Positions 23,949-34,569 are shown, counted from the stretch's first letter. The stretch is 64,000 nucleotides of DNA from Isoetes taiwanensis (GCA_021234155.1 JAJEKV010000014.1:5287563-5351562); one strand, 5' to 3'. Program-made: numbers and translations. Notes: generated by a model not told the origin, from the sequence alone.

Positions 23949-24078
23949 CCTAACTTGTTACTAGCTTAGCATATACTACAAAAATGGGAAACAATTTTTC
24001 CACTTTTCGAGGACCTAACTTGTTACTAGCTTAGCATATACTACAAAAATGGGAAACAATTTTCCCACTTTTCGAGGT
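23949..24078. repeat. Two-copy 65-bp direct repeat next to the primer-binding site
   Basis: CCTAACTTGTTACTAGCTTA begins both copies (23949 and 24014); they are almost identical through CACTTTTCGAGG. Confidence 0.85.
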
Positions 24079-24148
24079 TTGAGGATCCTATCAAGTTAGT
24101 ACTACTGGGAGCATGGCCAGTGCTTTGCTCTTGGTCTCCAAGAACATT

Positions 24149-24160
24149 GCTCTGATACCA
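24149..24160 (-). promoter_or_regulatory. Primer-binding site for initiator methionine tRNA
   Basis: TGGTATCAGAGC on the minus strand matches the 3' end of plant tRNA-iMet, the usual primer of Ty3 and Ty1 type elements. It is one base from the LTR edge at 24162. Confidence 0.9.
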
Positions 24161-24161
24161 C

Positions 24162-25648
24162 TGTGACGTCCCTACTCAGATAATGATGCCCGCACCGTAT
24201 ACAAACAGGAGTTCATCCCCCGCACCAGCTCCACACTGATACAGGGCCCTCCACATATCACTGTGACCGTCTAGAGTCCACAGTGGGAAGAGTGAAGGGG
24301 TCATTTTACCCCGCCTCCCTCGGGGCCTACCTAGTCAAGCGAAGCGTAAACATACACACGCCAACAATAACATCATATATCCACCTCGAAGGGTGGCACA
24401 TCAACATCTACATAGACAAAGATCAAGACAATACAAGGAAGTTCCTACCCAAGGCTCGGACTCGTGGGGATGACTCGACAAGCTTGGGTCTCCGTGAGTT
24501 CGTCTGATTTAATCATGACAATGGATTGGCCGGCATAAGAACATGGCTTAGGGTTGTCCACTCCATCCGCCCCTCCCCGTGCACACTTTGCGTAGTAGGT
24601 TGAAAAGTGTTGGGACCCTTTTATCCAGCCCGGGTGCATAGCCCCCAGGGTTGCATCTCCCCAGCCCCGATGGGGCGTGTAGGGATCACTCCTCCGCAGA
24701 TCTACATGCCGACCCAAGGTGACTAGAGGGCCACCGCCTCTTATTCGACTTAACCCACCGGAAGGTGAACTCCACCCCACGCAGGTCGAGCCCATGCCTT
24801 ACACACACTCGGCAAGCCATTAGACCTAGTCACTCTCCCCGATCCCCGGTAGGCCTTACACACCCGAGGGATCGGGTCAAGGGTCGAACACGAACCTCAT
24901 TCTAAGCCGGGCCGGCCCTTCACCCACAACCAGTGGGCTCCCGTACACAGCCGAATTCTAGTAATGCACTAAGAGGGACTAGCTAGGAGCATCATCTACT
25001 AAGCTTTAAGTCTCTACCCCGCTTCCCAATACAATGAGTCCACGTAATACATCCGTCCCATTATATCAACATAAGTAATAAGAACTAATCTAATTCATAG
25101 AGTTAGGTTCTTTAGTTAGAGTCGATGATCGGGATCCGCTTGGCTACTAAGGGTGATTTAATAGGCTAAACCTACCGGTTCGGCGGCTGGAATAAGGTTT
25201 AGGCTATTCAATCGACCAAATACCGATCCTCGGTTCACTCCTCTCGATCCGGCGTCCATGTCTACCGCTTACGCGCCGATGCGGTCGGAAGGATGATCGA
25301 CAAGTCAAGCCGCGGGCAGATCGTGGGAGTTGGAATTGACTCCTCAGGCGCGTGAATCGGAGCTCGGAAGGTCTGTGGGCGAAAAAGGGAATGTTAGGGT
25401 TTGGTGCCTTATGTAGGCTATCAGTTAGGTTTAGGGTTTCCATGACCCTTGGTCTACCTTTAATGGGTTAAAGGTCTAAAAGTGCGCACATTGCTAGTGT
25501 GCGCACCCTTGCAAGTTGCCCCCCTAGGGCGCCCTTGCTTGGGTACACGTCGGCATACACGTCGATTGGGATCGGCAGGTAATGCTGCGTGGATTCGGCA
25601 AAGAGACGGATAATGCCTTGAGACCGTATATCGTACTGGAACGTCACA
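24162..25648 (-). repeat. 5' LTR (right) of the LTR retrotransposon
   Basis: Same sequence and orientation as 7664-9164. It is bounded by the primer-binding site on the left and the ACAGT duplication on the right. Differences from the other LTR are clustered in short GC-rich patches rather than spread evenly. Confidence 0.9.
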
Positions 25649-25729
25649 ACAGTATAATGCAGTTCACACTATTTTCCTCTCCTACAAAGAGAAGAATAAT
25701 ACATCATCATATTTATAGAAATGTTACTT

Positions 25730-27462
25730 TAACCAGGTCGAACTTCCACATCCATAGAATCATTAACAACAACTTGATCTGCTCCCTGGTGTCTCAATGC
25801 CACTGAATCAGGGACATCCACTGTAACAATCGTAGCAGAGTAAAAATTAAGGACGATTAATCACCAATTGGCTATTTTTTTTAATATTTTTCAATTAGGG
25901 TTTGATAGATTAGTAGGATCCGTTTTGCACTTCTCGGGCTTGCAATCGCCCATTTCTTATTCTTTTTATCTTTGCGGAGAAAGAAATCGCCCACATCGTA
26001 ATTTTTTTATCGACATAGTAAAATAGGATTAGCCCATATATGATTTTAAAACTTGGAGATTTGGAGAAAACTATCAAAAGTAGAGTGTGAAGTGCTCAAT
26101 GTTGTGATATTTGGTTTCCTTTGGTGCGCTTTTGAAATATAACATGCATTTCTGGAGTTGTGACAAAATATAACCCTTGAAGCAAATAAAATCACCCACT
26201 AAGATTAGGATAAATTCTCTTCGAAAAAAAATCGCCCACATATTAATTAAAAAAAATCTAGAAATACCAAATAATCGCCCATGGATGATAACATAAAAAA
26301 TATTGAGTGTCCTTAATTTTTACTCTGAATCGTAGCAAGATACTGGCACTACAGAGTGAACTAACGCAGATTGAGGAACCGAGCTATTTTTGCGACGTGC
26401 AAGCTTCTTCAAGCGCGGAGTAGACCATCCTTCTTCCAATAATTTTTGCTTGTGAGCAATGTCCAAAAGACGAGAGTGTTGATCCTTATTAAGAGGGTCT
26501 ACTGATATAGACTGAGACGAAGATGCACTCAAAGAAGGCGATGGTGCAAAAATAGCTAGAGAAGAAGGCACACGAGCTGGTAATACTGGCGGATTAACTA
26601 GTGCAGAGGCAGATGGGGAAGAAGATGATACAACACGACACTCGAGTGAAGTGGCTGCTATGTGACAGGGGATAGGAGCAATTGGGGAGGTAGAGACAAA
26701 AGTATGCCTAGACATGTAAGTAGCGAAAGCCTCAACATTGGGAAACATCTTGGCAAGCTCAGGTCCATTAAGCAGACGTAGTTTGTACTTGAAAAAAAAG
26801 TGGGCCACTTTTGACCACTACTGACTGGGGAATAGAGACACAAGTAGGAAGAGATACACAAATTCGAGGACCGTTAACAATAGAATGGGCAAGATGCATA
26901 CCCAATCCATTGGTAATAGCAATCATAAAATCAGACACTTGCAGTTCTAGTGGAAAATCCTCTAAGGCAAGCCAACAAGGCATGCGCAATGCACCAGACT
27001 TACTTGGCAAGAATCCAGGAGAATACACCTGATATAGAAGATAATGTCCCCAAAGAGAATCAACGCCACGCTCCACAAGCCTGTCAACTGCAAGTGAAGA
27101 GTCAAACATAACAAGGAAGAAATTATTATCTTTATCCAAAACTTTTAGAGACGCATAGTGAGGAAGACCCAGTCTCTGAAGGTGATGTTTTAGCCAGAAT
27201 CCAACTCTCCTGAGATCCAAAAACTGTCTAGTGAAATGGCAAACAACTGCATGAGACACAAGGTTTTGAACACACTCAAATGAGCATTATGATCAATTTC
27301 AACAACCGGTAGGCCAGCCTGTGTAAAAGCATTTGAACACTGTTGTGTCTCATAAAATACACCTTCAGGAGGCAACTGAACATCCATACGATCATCTTGT
27401 GCTTGTAACTCATTTAGATATGAGCTCAATTCTAGATACGAGCAATGTGAAGATATGGTCAA
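25730..27462 (-). pseudogene. LINE ORF1 (DUF4283-like nucleic-acid binding protein), disrupted
   Basis: The minus strand from 27462 gives the ORF1 N-terminal part (27462-27190). It is followed by a DUF4283-like domain at 27259-26768: VVCHFTRQFLDLRRVGFW, FFLVMFDSSLAVDRLVERG, LPCWLALEDFPLELQ-type segments and a conserved SPGF. Then comes a Ser/Pro-rich tail (26808-26320). In plant LINEs this protein coats the RNA. The frame shifts at least twice, near 27230 and 26800. It is interrupted by a hAT MITE at 25836-26327; beyond the MITE the tail appears to continue to a stop near 25735. No CCHC knuckle was seen. It is a relic of the ORF1-only element described at 7531-27462. Confidence 0.72.
25836..26327. 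mobile_element. hAT-type MITE with 8-bp target duplication
   Basis: Terminal inverted repeats CAGAGTAAAAATTAAGGAC at 25836-25854 and their reverse complement at 26309-26327 are flanked by the perfect 8-bp direct repeat AATCGTAG (25828-25835 and 26328-26335). A CAG-starting TIR and 8-bp duplication define the hAT superfamily. The 492-bp interior is AT-rich, without transposase; it contains repeated ATCGCCCA motifs. It split LINE ORF1. Confidence 0.92.
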
Positions 27463-27469
27463 TGGTTGA

Positions 27470-27815
27470 GTGTCGGGATATGAATCCTGCCTGGGTGAGG
27501 GCCCGCACCTCTGCTGCCTCTACCCAGCCCATCAATTGCTGCTCGAGAATCCCAGCAAGCAGTTTTGCAAACACCGAACTGACCATGATTGCTCAGTAAT
27601 TAGATGGGCAGTGCAGGTCACCGGCCTTATAGATGGGAACAACTCTGCTATTGGTCCACCGCAGAGGGAAGCCTTCCTGCAATGCCTTGTTGAACAAGGC
27701 GGTCAGCACCAGTACTATGGACAGCCCTGCCCACTTAAGCAATCTGCCTGCATACCATCCAGGTCTGGCGCTTTCTTATTGGCAAGACGCTTTAAGCCTT
27801 GTCCCACGTCTGAAG
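27470..27815 (-). mobile_element. LINE family B fragment: N-terminal half of reverse transcriptase, minus strand
   Basis: The minus strand reads LANKKAPDLDGMQADLLKWA, LTALFNKALQEGFPLRWTNS, RVVPIYKAGDLHCPSNY and VFAKLLAGILEQQLMGWVE, then ALTQAGF. These are the conserved fingers of a non-LTR reverse transcriptase. It stops where the plus-strand fragment at 32025 begins in protein terms (YCCFVDFAKAFDTVP). The two may therefore be halves of one copy now facing opposite ways. Confidence 0.8.
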
Positions 27816-28165
27816 GCTTTTTATAAGTTAGGCATTTTATGCACTCAGCATTTCATTTATATTCGTTTTGTAAGTTTTAACAAAATAAAAGATATACGAT
27901 TTATGTTACACTAATAGCATTGAGTGGGTTTTGATAAGAGAGGATAGTAACACTTCAAAATTTTGAAATGCAAAAGTTATTACAACGCGTAACAAATAAC
28001 TAAGTTCGTCTTTTGAAATGCATTATAAAATTTAGCAATTGGAACGCGTTACAAGTGGTCCTGAAATGCGTTTCAAGTAAAATTCGTTACAATGCCGAAG
28101 CACGTTTCGAAAATAAAATTTGAAATGTGTTTGCTTAATAAAGTTAACGTCCCTTAAAATATAGA
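27808..28165 (+). repeat. Dispersed 350-bp repeat, left copy
   Basis: Its sequence from GAAGGCTTTTTATAAGTTA to CTTAAAATATAGAA occurs in inverted orientation at 33940-34262, with most bases conserved. It contains several ACGCGTT and AAATGCRTTTC motifs. It may be a MITE family inserted twice, or long inverted termini of a 6.4-kb unit. Confidence 0.8.
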
Positions 28166-30425
28166 AGCACATTATGGGAGGGAGGGAGGGAGGCACTGAA
28201 GGAGCAAAGGCATACCAATTTCAAATCAGACCTATACAATGTGCTTGGATGAGCTCAAATAACCCATCTCCATGGGTTCTAACAAAGGATGACTACCATA
28301 AGTCACATCACTTACTAAAGACTATCCTCATTAATGTTAATTTTTTAACTTCACCCTTCCTTTCATGCAGGAGTACTTGCCAATTGTTCTACCATCACTC
28401 TACCTCAAAAAATGCAAAATAGAACTCAGAAGAGGATTTTCATTGATCTTGATATCACATGGGACATTGTACAAGCAAAACCAAGCCCCGATTGAGGTCA
28501 TTGGCACATGATATTTTTCAGAAAAATGTAGTATTTTTTCAAATAGTGCCTCATAAATCAATCTTTTGCAAGGCAACAAGGTCTCTCTCAGTCAAAAAAG
28601 AGAAAATCGGTCAGTAGCAAAGGTAAACAAGTCGATCTTCATGCTGGAGCCTCTGAATTCCTCTGATAGGAAAAAGGCCCTTTTCAAAAATCCCCTTTTC
28701 CAGTCTAATCTTGCCAAAAATCCGCGGTTTGATTTGTTTTTTGTGCATCTTAGGGTTTCTTGGCATGATTCAGAGTAATTCGGCACCTTTAGGCATGATT
28801 AGCTTGCCCAATCCTCCAAAAAGGTCAGATCTTGGCCTGCTCTAATTTTAGGGTTCATCAAATTTTCGACGAAATATCCCATTGCCATATTTTCAATTTT
28901 GCAGAAGAGATTCAGTCATAAATAAGATAATACGTTCGTACTTGAAGATGTTTATGTGGCCTCCACGTGGCAGAGGGTGATAGGAGGAATTGAGGCCTAG
29001 ATAAGCTAGGTTTAAAATTTTAATTTGAACACACTTTCCAAGAAATGAAATTTGAAGATCAAATTTAAACCTTTCAAGGCCCAAACCACATATTTTTTCA
29101 AGATCTATCTGTTAGAAAAAGAAAATTTGGGAAATAAGCACTTTTATTTCTAGGGCAAAGAAATGTCAAAGATGGGTGATGTGGCAAAAATAGGTGATGA
29201 CATGGCAAAAAAGGATGACATGGCAGTAGTAGGATAATGATGTGGTGAGAAAGTAGCAAGCAAGTTTTTCATAGTCAAAAACTTTCATGACATGGTGATG
29301 AGGCAGATGACATGTGGATGATGGGGTGAAAGACATTTGGTGATGACGTGGATTACATTTGATGATGAGGTGGATGATGTGCTACGAAATTTGACATAAG
29401 TGCATCAAAGCATTATATTTTTTGTATTTCTTAGGTCAATTCTTGCCTTTTCAATGTATATGAAGATAAATGTGCATTTTCTCTCTCTAGTTTTGTTTTT
29501 AGAGAGAGAATATGGTTTTAGACCTTTAGGATTGGCCAGTTTGATGAAATTTTGGCATTTTCTCAGAAATGGTGGATGAATGATGGATGTATGATATTTT
29601 TTTACTAGGAAAAATAGCCATTGCTAAGTTTAGTTTGGGGAAGTAGCAATGGTATATGAAAAGATGAATGAGATGTGAGAGATTGATATTTGGGTGGAAT
29701 CACAATAGTAGAGCCTAGGGAAACGTGAATCATGCCTTAGGAAGTAAAATATCATGCCAAAAAAACTTGGATAGCAATATACCAATGTAGCTTGAAGGGT
29801 CTTCCAAACTTTGACTTAGGGGTCTTCAAGATTTGACTCCAAGTCTTCATGAACGCTCTAATTGATTCATATCTCTTCTTGCAATGCCCATATGATGTCC
29901 AATCAATTTCCTCCCTTGGTTCTTCATAACAAATGTCTTCTACAAGTCTTCAAAGATAGATGTCTTCAAGATCGATATTTCACTGGCTCATGCACATATA
30001 CGTCGAACAAATATTAGCAAAAAGTACAATGTATGTGTTGCCAAAATGTGGCAGCATTATGCCAAACAAAGAAGGATAGGTTGGTCCCCAAACCTCTTGA
30101 ACTAGTTTACAAGTGTCCTTGATGGTTGCCAATGTGGGAAAATGGTTGGCAACATGGGCTTTCATGAGCAATAGAAGCAAGATAGTATGATAGGTGGGCC
30201 AGATGATGTGTAAAATGGTCATGGAAGTATGAATGTGATGAACCTGCATGACAAATGAATGTATCGTTAGCACAATAGAGTTGCCATATGGAGGCATGAT
30301 GGCAACTTGAGATGAATGATGTGTACATGGTGTGGACATGATGGGACATATGAATGGCATGATAAGAAGAAGGATAGACTTGTGAATGCATGATATGGAC
30401 ATGATGGGACATATGAGATATAATA
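28166..30425. other. Non-coding stretch with low-complexity repeats
   Basis: No credible gene. Noted: GGGA repeats near 28174-28192, a region rich in GATGACATGGCA / GATGATGTGG motifs at 29170-29380, and repeats of ATGGACATGATGGGACATAT at about 30330 and 30390. The long minus-strand frame at 30402-29980 is His/Ile-rich, arises from the repeats, and is not protein-like. Confidence 0.5.
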
Positions 30426-30439
30426 TGGACTGTTTTCTC

Positions 30440-30810
30440 TCTCTCTCTCTTTTTTTTTTTTTTTAAAGGACGTCAAAATTTATTGAAACTGCAAGCCAAA
30501 AGCCAGATACAAATACATGCGCAGCCAAGACCAAATAGGCTGGAGGTGATCATATAAAAAGAAACAATGCTCAATAGTCTCGTCCCTTCGCTTGCACATT
30601 GGGCATAATGCTGACACTTATTTCATGCAGCCAATGACCCAGTCTCTAGTCCAGCCACTATCTTCCTCCCAACACTTCGAATATGTACAAGACAGGATAT
30701 TCTAAAGATGTCCTATCGACTTTGCATGCGTTGTCAAGCAAGAAACCCAGAAGCTTTGCCACTTTATCCTATCAGACTGAGAGAACCCTGAATCGGCAAT
30801 GAATGCAGTC
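30440..30810 (-). mobile_element. LINE 3' end fragment with zf-RVT zinc motif
   Basis: A T-run at 30448-30465 on the plus strand is the poly(A) of a minus-strand LINE. Upstream on the minus strand it reads CPMCKRRDETIEHCFF, then the W-rich end of a zf-RVT region. The sequence before the tail is AATAAATTTTGACGTCC, as in the element ending at 7531. It is 5'-truncated, typical of incomplete target-primed reverse transcription. Confidence 0.75.
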
Positions 30811-31489
30811 CCAAAACCGCAGGGAATGCGGCCTTCAAGATGCAATGAGTGCAATTTACAGTGCTACCATTTCAGCCCTTCTCAGCATAACCACAAAACT
30901 GAAAAATCAAGCTCAGGCAACACACAAAAACCCTCTAGCCATAGCCTTCGCGACTGGCTATTGGCTAAACTTGGGCCAATCAACTCAAAAACATAGGAAA
31001 AACATCAGAAATACTGCTTAGCAGTCATGGTCTCTTGCTTAGATGAGAAACCTTGAGAGCAACGGCCATGCTTCAAAGAAACCCCCCTGTCGCAACGAAC
31101 CCACCGAAGACTAGAACTAGATCACCTTCTGAACTCGCAGCCATGGCTTTTGGGGAGATTGGCAGCAGCATTTTGCTGCTCTTCCAGCATTGAAGCTCCA
31201 TTCTGGAAACTCGTTTCAACGGGCAGTTGCCGCCGTCGCCCTAAAAGGAAACCCTATGGCGCTCAAGCCATCATCAAAGGACAATAGAAACTTCCTCGGT
31301 AATCTCTTTCTAACCGCATAGGTTGATATGAAATGAAGACTTTGAGAAAATGAAAAATCTAGAGAACAATAACTATATTAAGAGTCTAGAGGCAAATGGT
31401 TCTTTAAAATAGATGGAAATTGAGTTCTTTTTTGGTAACCTTGCATATGAGATTATTCAAAAAGTTTTAAAATCTATAGTAAAGTGCCT
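30811..31489. other. Non-coding stretch
   Basis: Contains a GC-rich patch at 31080-31260 that could be the 5' leader of a LINE (minus strand), but nothing definite. No supported gene. Confidence 0.4.
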
Positions 31490-32010
31490 GACTAGTTAGA
31501 GTATACACTATATGGGTCAATGATATAGATAGCGTCAAATCTAGAGATAGTGTATAGACAAGAGTAAGATTACATATTAGCATGAATAGTAGAGTTCATA
31601 ATACTATTGTATGAGCCAACATAACGTCAGACATAGGGTTAGATATAGAGTCAATAGTAGCATCAAGCATAGATTCGGTAGTAGAGTCAGAAGTGTCAGA
31701 CATAGGGTTAGATATAGAGTCAATAGTAGCATCAAACATAGAGTTGTTAGTTGAGTCAAAATTAGAACCGTAGGTTTGTCAGGCATAGAGTCACTATAGA
31801 GTCAGAATAGAGGTCAGCATTAGAGTCAGACATAGAGTCAGGCCTAGCATTAGATTCAACGCCCACATTAGAGTCATACATAGCGTCAATACTAAGTTCA
31901 AAATTAGAGTCAGATAGCATTTATACTTGAACCTGATGTTAACACATTTGATTCGTAGTGCATTAGCTCTTGTGTCAGCTATAGCATCAGTTATAGCATT
32001 AGTTTGGTTA
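31490..32010. repeat. CACTA subterminal repeat block
   Basis: Dense array of short motifs of the type TAGAGTCAGA, ATAGAGTCA, AGCATTAGA and GACATAGGGTTAGATATAGA. The 60-bp segment around 31631-31680 is repeated at about 31690-31745. The same motif family occurs at the CACTA ends at 7372-7520 and 34600-34979. Confidence 0.75.
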
Positions 32011-32024
32011 AAATGATATATCTG

Positions 32025-33727
32025 CGACGCTAGCAGGAACCACCGTCAGGATCTATATTGTTGCTTCGTAGATTTTGCGAAGGCGTTCGACACTGTGCCT
32101 CAGAAAAAACTATGGTAAGATTGCGACAGCTGGGGTTCCTGTAGATTTGCAAAATGCAGTGTACAGGCTACATGAGAGATGCTCGGGTCCATTGCAGCCG
32201 ACAAGGCAACCATTTGATAGTAATATCGGGGTTCATCGGGGATGCCCTCTCTCCCCAACATTGTTTGAGCTTCACATTGATCAATTGGAGAGCTGGCTTG
32301 CTGATAATAGGGGCGATAGAGCTCACCTTCTGCACCAGATCATTAGGCAGTTAATATATGCTGATGATGTGGACCTCCTAGCTTACACACCAGCAGACAT
32401 GCAACGATATCTCGATGCCCTGGACACATTCTGCTAAGCAACTGATATGCGCGTCAACCTGGCCAAGACTAAGATGGTTCTCATACCATCCTCACGTCAG
32501 CCGAGGATTTCCTCCTTCAGTTACCGAGGGCAGAATGTGGAAGTGGCATCCACATACAAATATTTGAGAGTGGAACTTCCTTCTACTATGCACTGGGACA
32601 CATATCCATACGGCTACGAGTGATGGCGGGCTGGAAGGCACTATATGCAATGCAAAACAATAGTCATAGAGCAGAGTTGTATGATTGGGCCCATCAGTCA
32701 CACCTGTTCAAGGTCTTAGTGGAGCCTGTTCTTTTATACGGGGTTGAAATATGGGGCCCAGTAGTATCCCTCGCTACCTGAAATGACTTGGAGCAGGTGC
32801 AGAAATCCTTCTTGGTACGAGCACTAGGGGTGAAGTCTACAGTCCCATATCAAATTCTACTGCAGGAGACGGGATTCTTGCCTCTTCAGAGGGCGGCCCT
32901 TGATCGCCACATTGTCTATTTTCAGAACTCTCTCCCTAAGCTAGCTTATATCATGGCAATGGGGCCGCAGTGCCTCAAGGCCTACTGGAGGAAAAGAGAG
33001 CTCAATGGTTGGCTAGATGGAATGTGCAGGAGCACAGGTGCATGCATGTGCAAACAGAGGCAGATCGCCATAGCTTAAGGCAATATCTTGACCTTGCTTC
33101 CTCAGCAAGTTTTGGGATGCTAGTGCCCTTGAACAGGTCAAGACAACACACTACCAGCGCCACATAAATCGCACATTGGAACGAGGCCCGCAATGCTACA
33201 TGCGTACCCACTTGCCTATGAAAAGGCACGCAGACTCATTGCCTCCATTCGCACAGGGGCACACCATCTTCAAATTGAGACGGGCAGATGGATTGGTGAG
33301 CCATGCCAGGACAGGCTTTGTCAATGCTGCCAAATGGGAGTCATTGAGGATGAATCTCATACCCTTCAAAGCTGCCAAGCATATGATCAAATCCGGACGC
33401 GCTATGCTGAGTTGGTCAGGCCTGGCCAGCCGTTACATGTGACATTGAGCACAGCTTTTGTACGGATGCTGTGATCATACCTTCAGGAGGTTATGGACAT
33501 GCGAGATCAGCTATGTCCTCAGGCACACAGTTGACATGTATTTTATTTCATGATGATGTATACTTATACAGTTTAATAGCATTCTTATTACTGCCACGGT
33601 TTTTCCCTCGAAAAACCTTCAGGACGGGGGTTTTTTAACCCGGATAGTAATAAGTTTGTTGCGCTCCTTCTGGGTCCCATAGGCCGATTGGTCTCAGAGA
33701 ACGATAAAAATCATTCTTTCTTTCTTC
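32025..33727 (+). mobile_element. LINE family B: C-terminal reverse transcriptase, tail domain and microsatellite 3' end
   Basis: Plus strand: YCCFVDFAKAFDTVP (32056-32100), GVHRGCPLSPTLFELHIDQL near 32230 and YADDVDLLAY near 32356-32388, the catalytic box. Then a C-terminal region with the Cys/His motif CQDRLCQCCQMGVIEDESH near 33304-33360, in which CxxC, His and Cys are spaced as in LINE endings, and a stop near 33472. Frameshifts occur around 32105, 32440-32620 and 33080-33180. The 3' end is not poly(A) but a TTCTTTC-like tract (33712-33727), preceded by hairpins at 33598-33640. A second 3' copy lies at 46390-46800. Confidence 0.85.
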
Positions 33728-33732
33728 TTTAG

Positions 33733-33939
33733 CCCTTTTTTTAGCTAATAAATTCCATAAGTTCAAAACACATTTGATTGAAATAGCAAAGCGTGCTATA
33801 GAACATATTCCTGAATTGGATCACCATGACGGGGCAACTTTTGTGTTATTTCAAATTGGCAAGAAAGAAAACTTAAAAGCAACAAGATTTAACATTTGAA
33901 TGGAGAGTTTGATCAACGAGATTCTATATTTTAAGGAAC
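33733..33939 (+). repeat. Direct repeat, copy 1 (partner at 34270-34440)
   Basis: TTTAGCTAATAAATTCC through AATGGAGAGTTTGATCAA is repeated at 34270-34440 with few changes. The stretch reads HKFKTHLIEIAKRAIEHIPE, then LDHHDGATFVLFQIGKKENL, a possible exon piece of an unknown gene. The two copies flank the inverted 350-bp repeat at 33940-34262, so the repeat arrived in, or caused, a local duplication. Confidence 0.75.
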
Positions 33940-34262
33940 ATTAACTTTATTAAGCAAGCACATTTCAAATTTTATTTTTGAAATGTGTTTCAGCATTGTA
34001 ACAAATTTTACTTGAAACGCATTTCAGGACCACTCATAACGCGTTCTAATTGCTAAATTTAATAATGCATTTCAAAAGACGAACTTAGTTATTTGTTACG
34101 CGTTGTAATAACTTTTGTGTTTCAAAATCTCTCGTATCAAAACCCCCTGAATGCTATTAGTGTAACCTAAATCGTATGTCTTCTATTTTGTTAAAACTTA
34201 CAAAACGAATATAAATGAAATGCTGAGTGCATAAAATGCCTAGTAACTTATAGAAAGCCTTC
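33940..34262 (-). repeat. Dispersed 350-bp repeat, right copy (inverted)
   Basis: Reverse complement of 27808-28165 over nearly its whole length, with the right edge at AGAAAGCCTTC and the left edge at TTCTATATTTTAAGG. Confidence 0.8.
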
Positions 34263-34269
34263 TTTACCC

Positions 34270-34440
34270 TCTTTTTAGCTAATAAATTCCTTAAGTTCAA
34301 AAGACATTTGATTGAAATAGCAAAGCGTGCTATAGAATATATTCCTCAATTGGATCACCATTACGCTATATTTCAAATTGGCAAGAAAGGAAACTTAAAA
34401 GCAACAATATTTAACATTTGAATGGAGAGTTTGATCAATG
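34270..34440 (+). repeat. Direct repeat, copy 2
   Basis: Second copy of 33733-33939, slightly shorter because a segment around GACGGGGCAACTTTTG is missing. After it the sequence runs into CACTA subterminal repeats. Confidence 0.75.
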
Positions 34441-34569
34441 AAATAGATGGCATGAGCCATAAACCCTTTTCTTGCTTATGATTTCAAGAAGTATCCCATA
34501 GCTATAAACGTCCATTTGTATCTATCTTGAAGTCAACAAACATTTTTGGGCCAAGAGAATCAGTGTTCC

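Larger units (their letters stand above)
7659..25653 (-). mobile_element. LTR retrotransposon, large non-autonomous (LARD-like), with target duplication
   Basis: Two direct repeats of about 1.5 kb (7664-9164 and 24162-25648) begin TGTGACG and end in CACA on the plus strand. They are flanked by the same 5-bp duplication, ACAGT, at 7659-7663 and 25649-25653. The element is on the minus strand. The primer-binding site TGGTATCAGAGC (initiator Met tRNA) lies at 24149-24160 beside the right LTR, and a purine tract (GGTGGGGAGAA) at 9165-9175 beside the left LTR. The internal region shows no recognisable protease, reverse transcriptase or integrase, so it is probably a non-autonomous element. The LTR/PBS/PPT architecture is intact and the LTRs still match over long stretches, which suggests a fairly recent insertion. 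A Helitron is nested in it. Confidence 0.9.
7531..27462 (-). mobile_element. LINE-derived element with ORF1 only, split by an LTR retrotransposon and a MITE
   Basis: On the minus strand the element runs from ORF1 near 27462, through 25654, then from 7663 to its poly(A), seen as a T-run at 7531-7542. The sequence before the tail contains TATTAATAAAGTTTGACG, with an AATAAA signal. ORF1 is followed by only about 200 bp on the 25.6-kb side plus 133 bp on the 7.6-kb side. There is no room for ORF2 and no trace of it. The LTR element is inserted at ACAGT (7659-7663 and 25649-25653), which shows that the two flanks were once adjacent. The 5' limit is uncertain; it meets a different LINE fragment at about 27470. 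Confidence 0.7.

Noticed and set aside
29980-30412. 140-residue His/Ile-rich minus-strand frame
   Set aside because: It comes from repeats of a CATATGTCC / CATGATGG type; an overlapping frame is equally open and neither looks like a protein.
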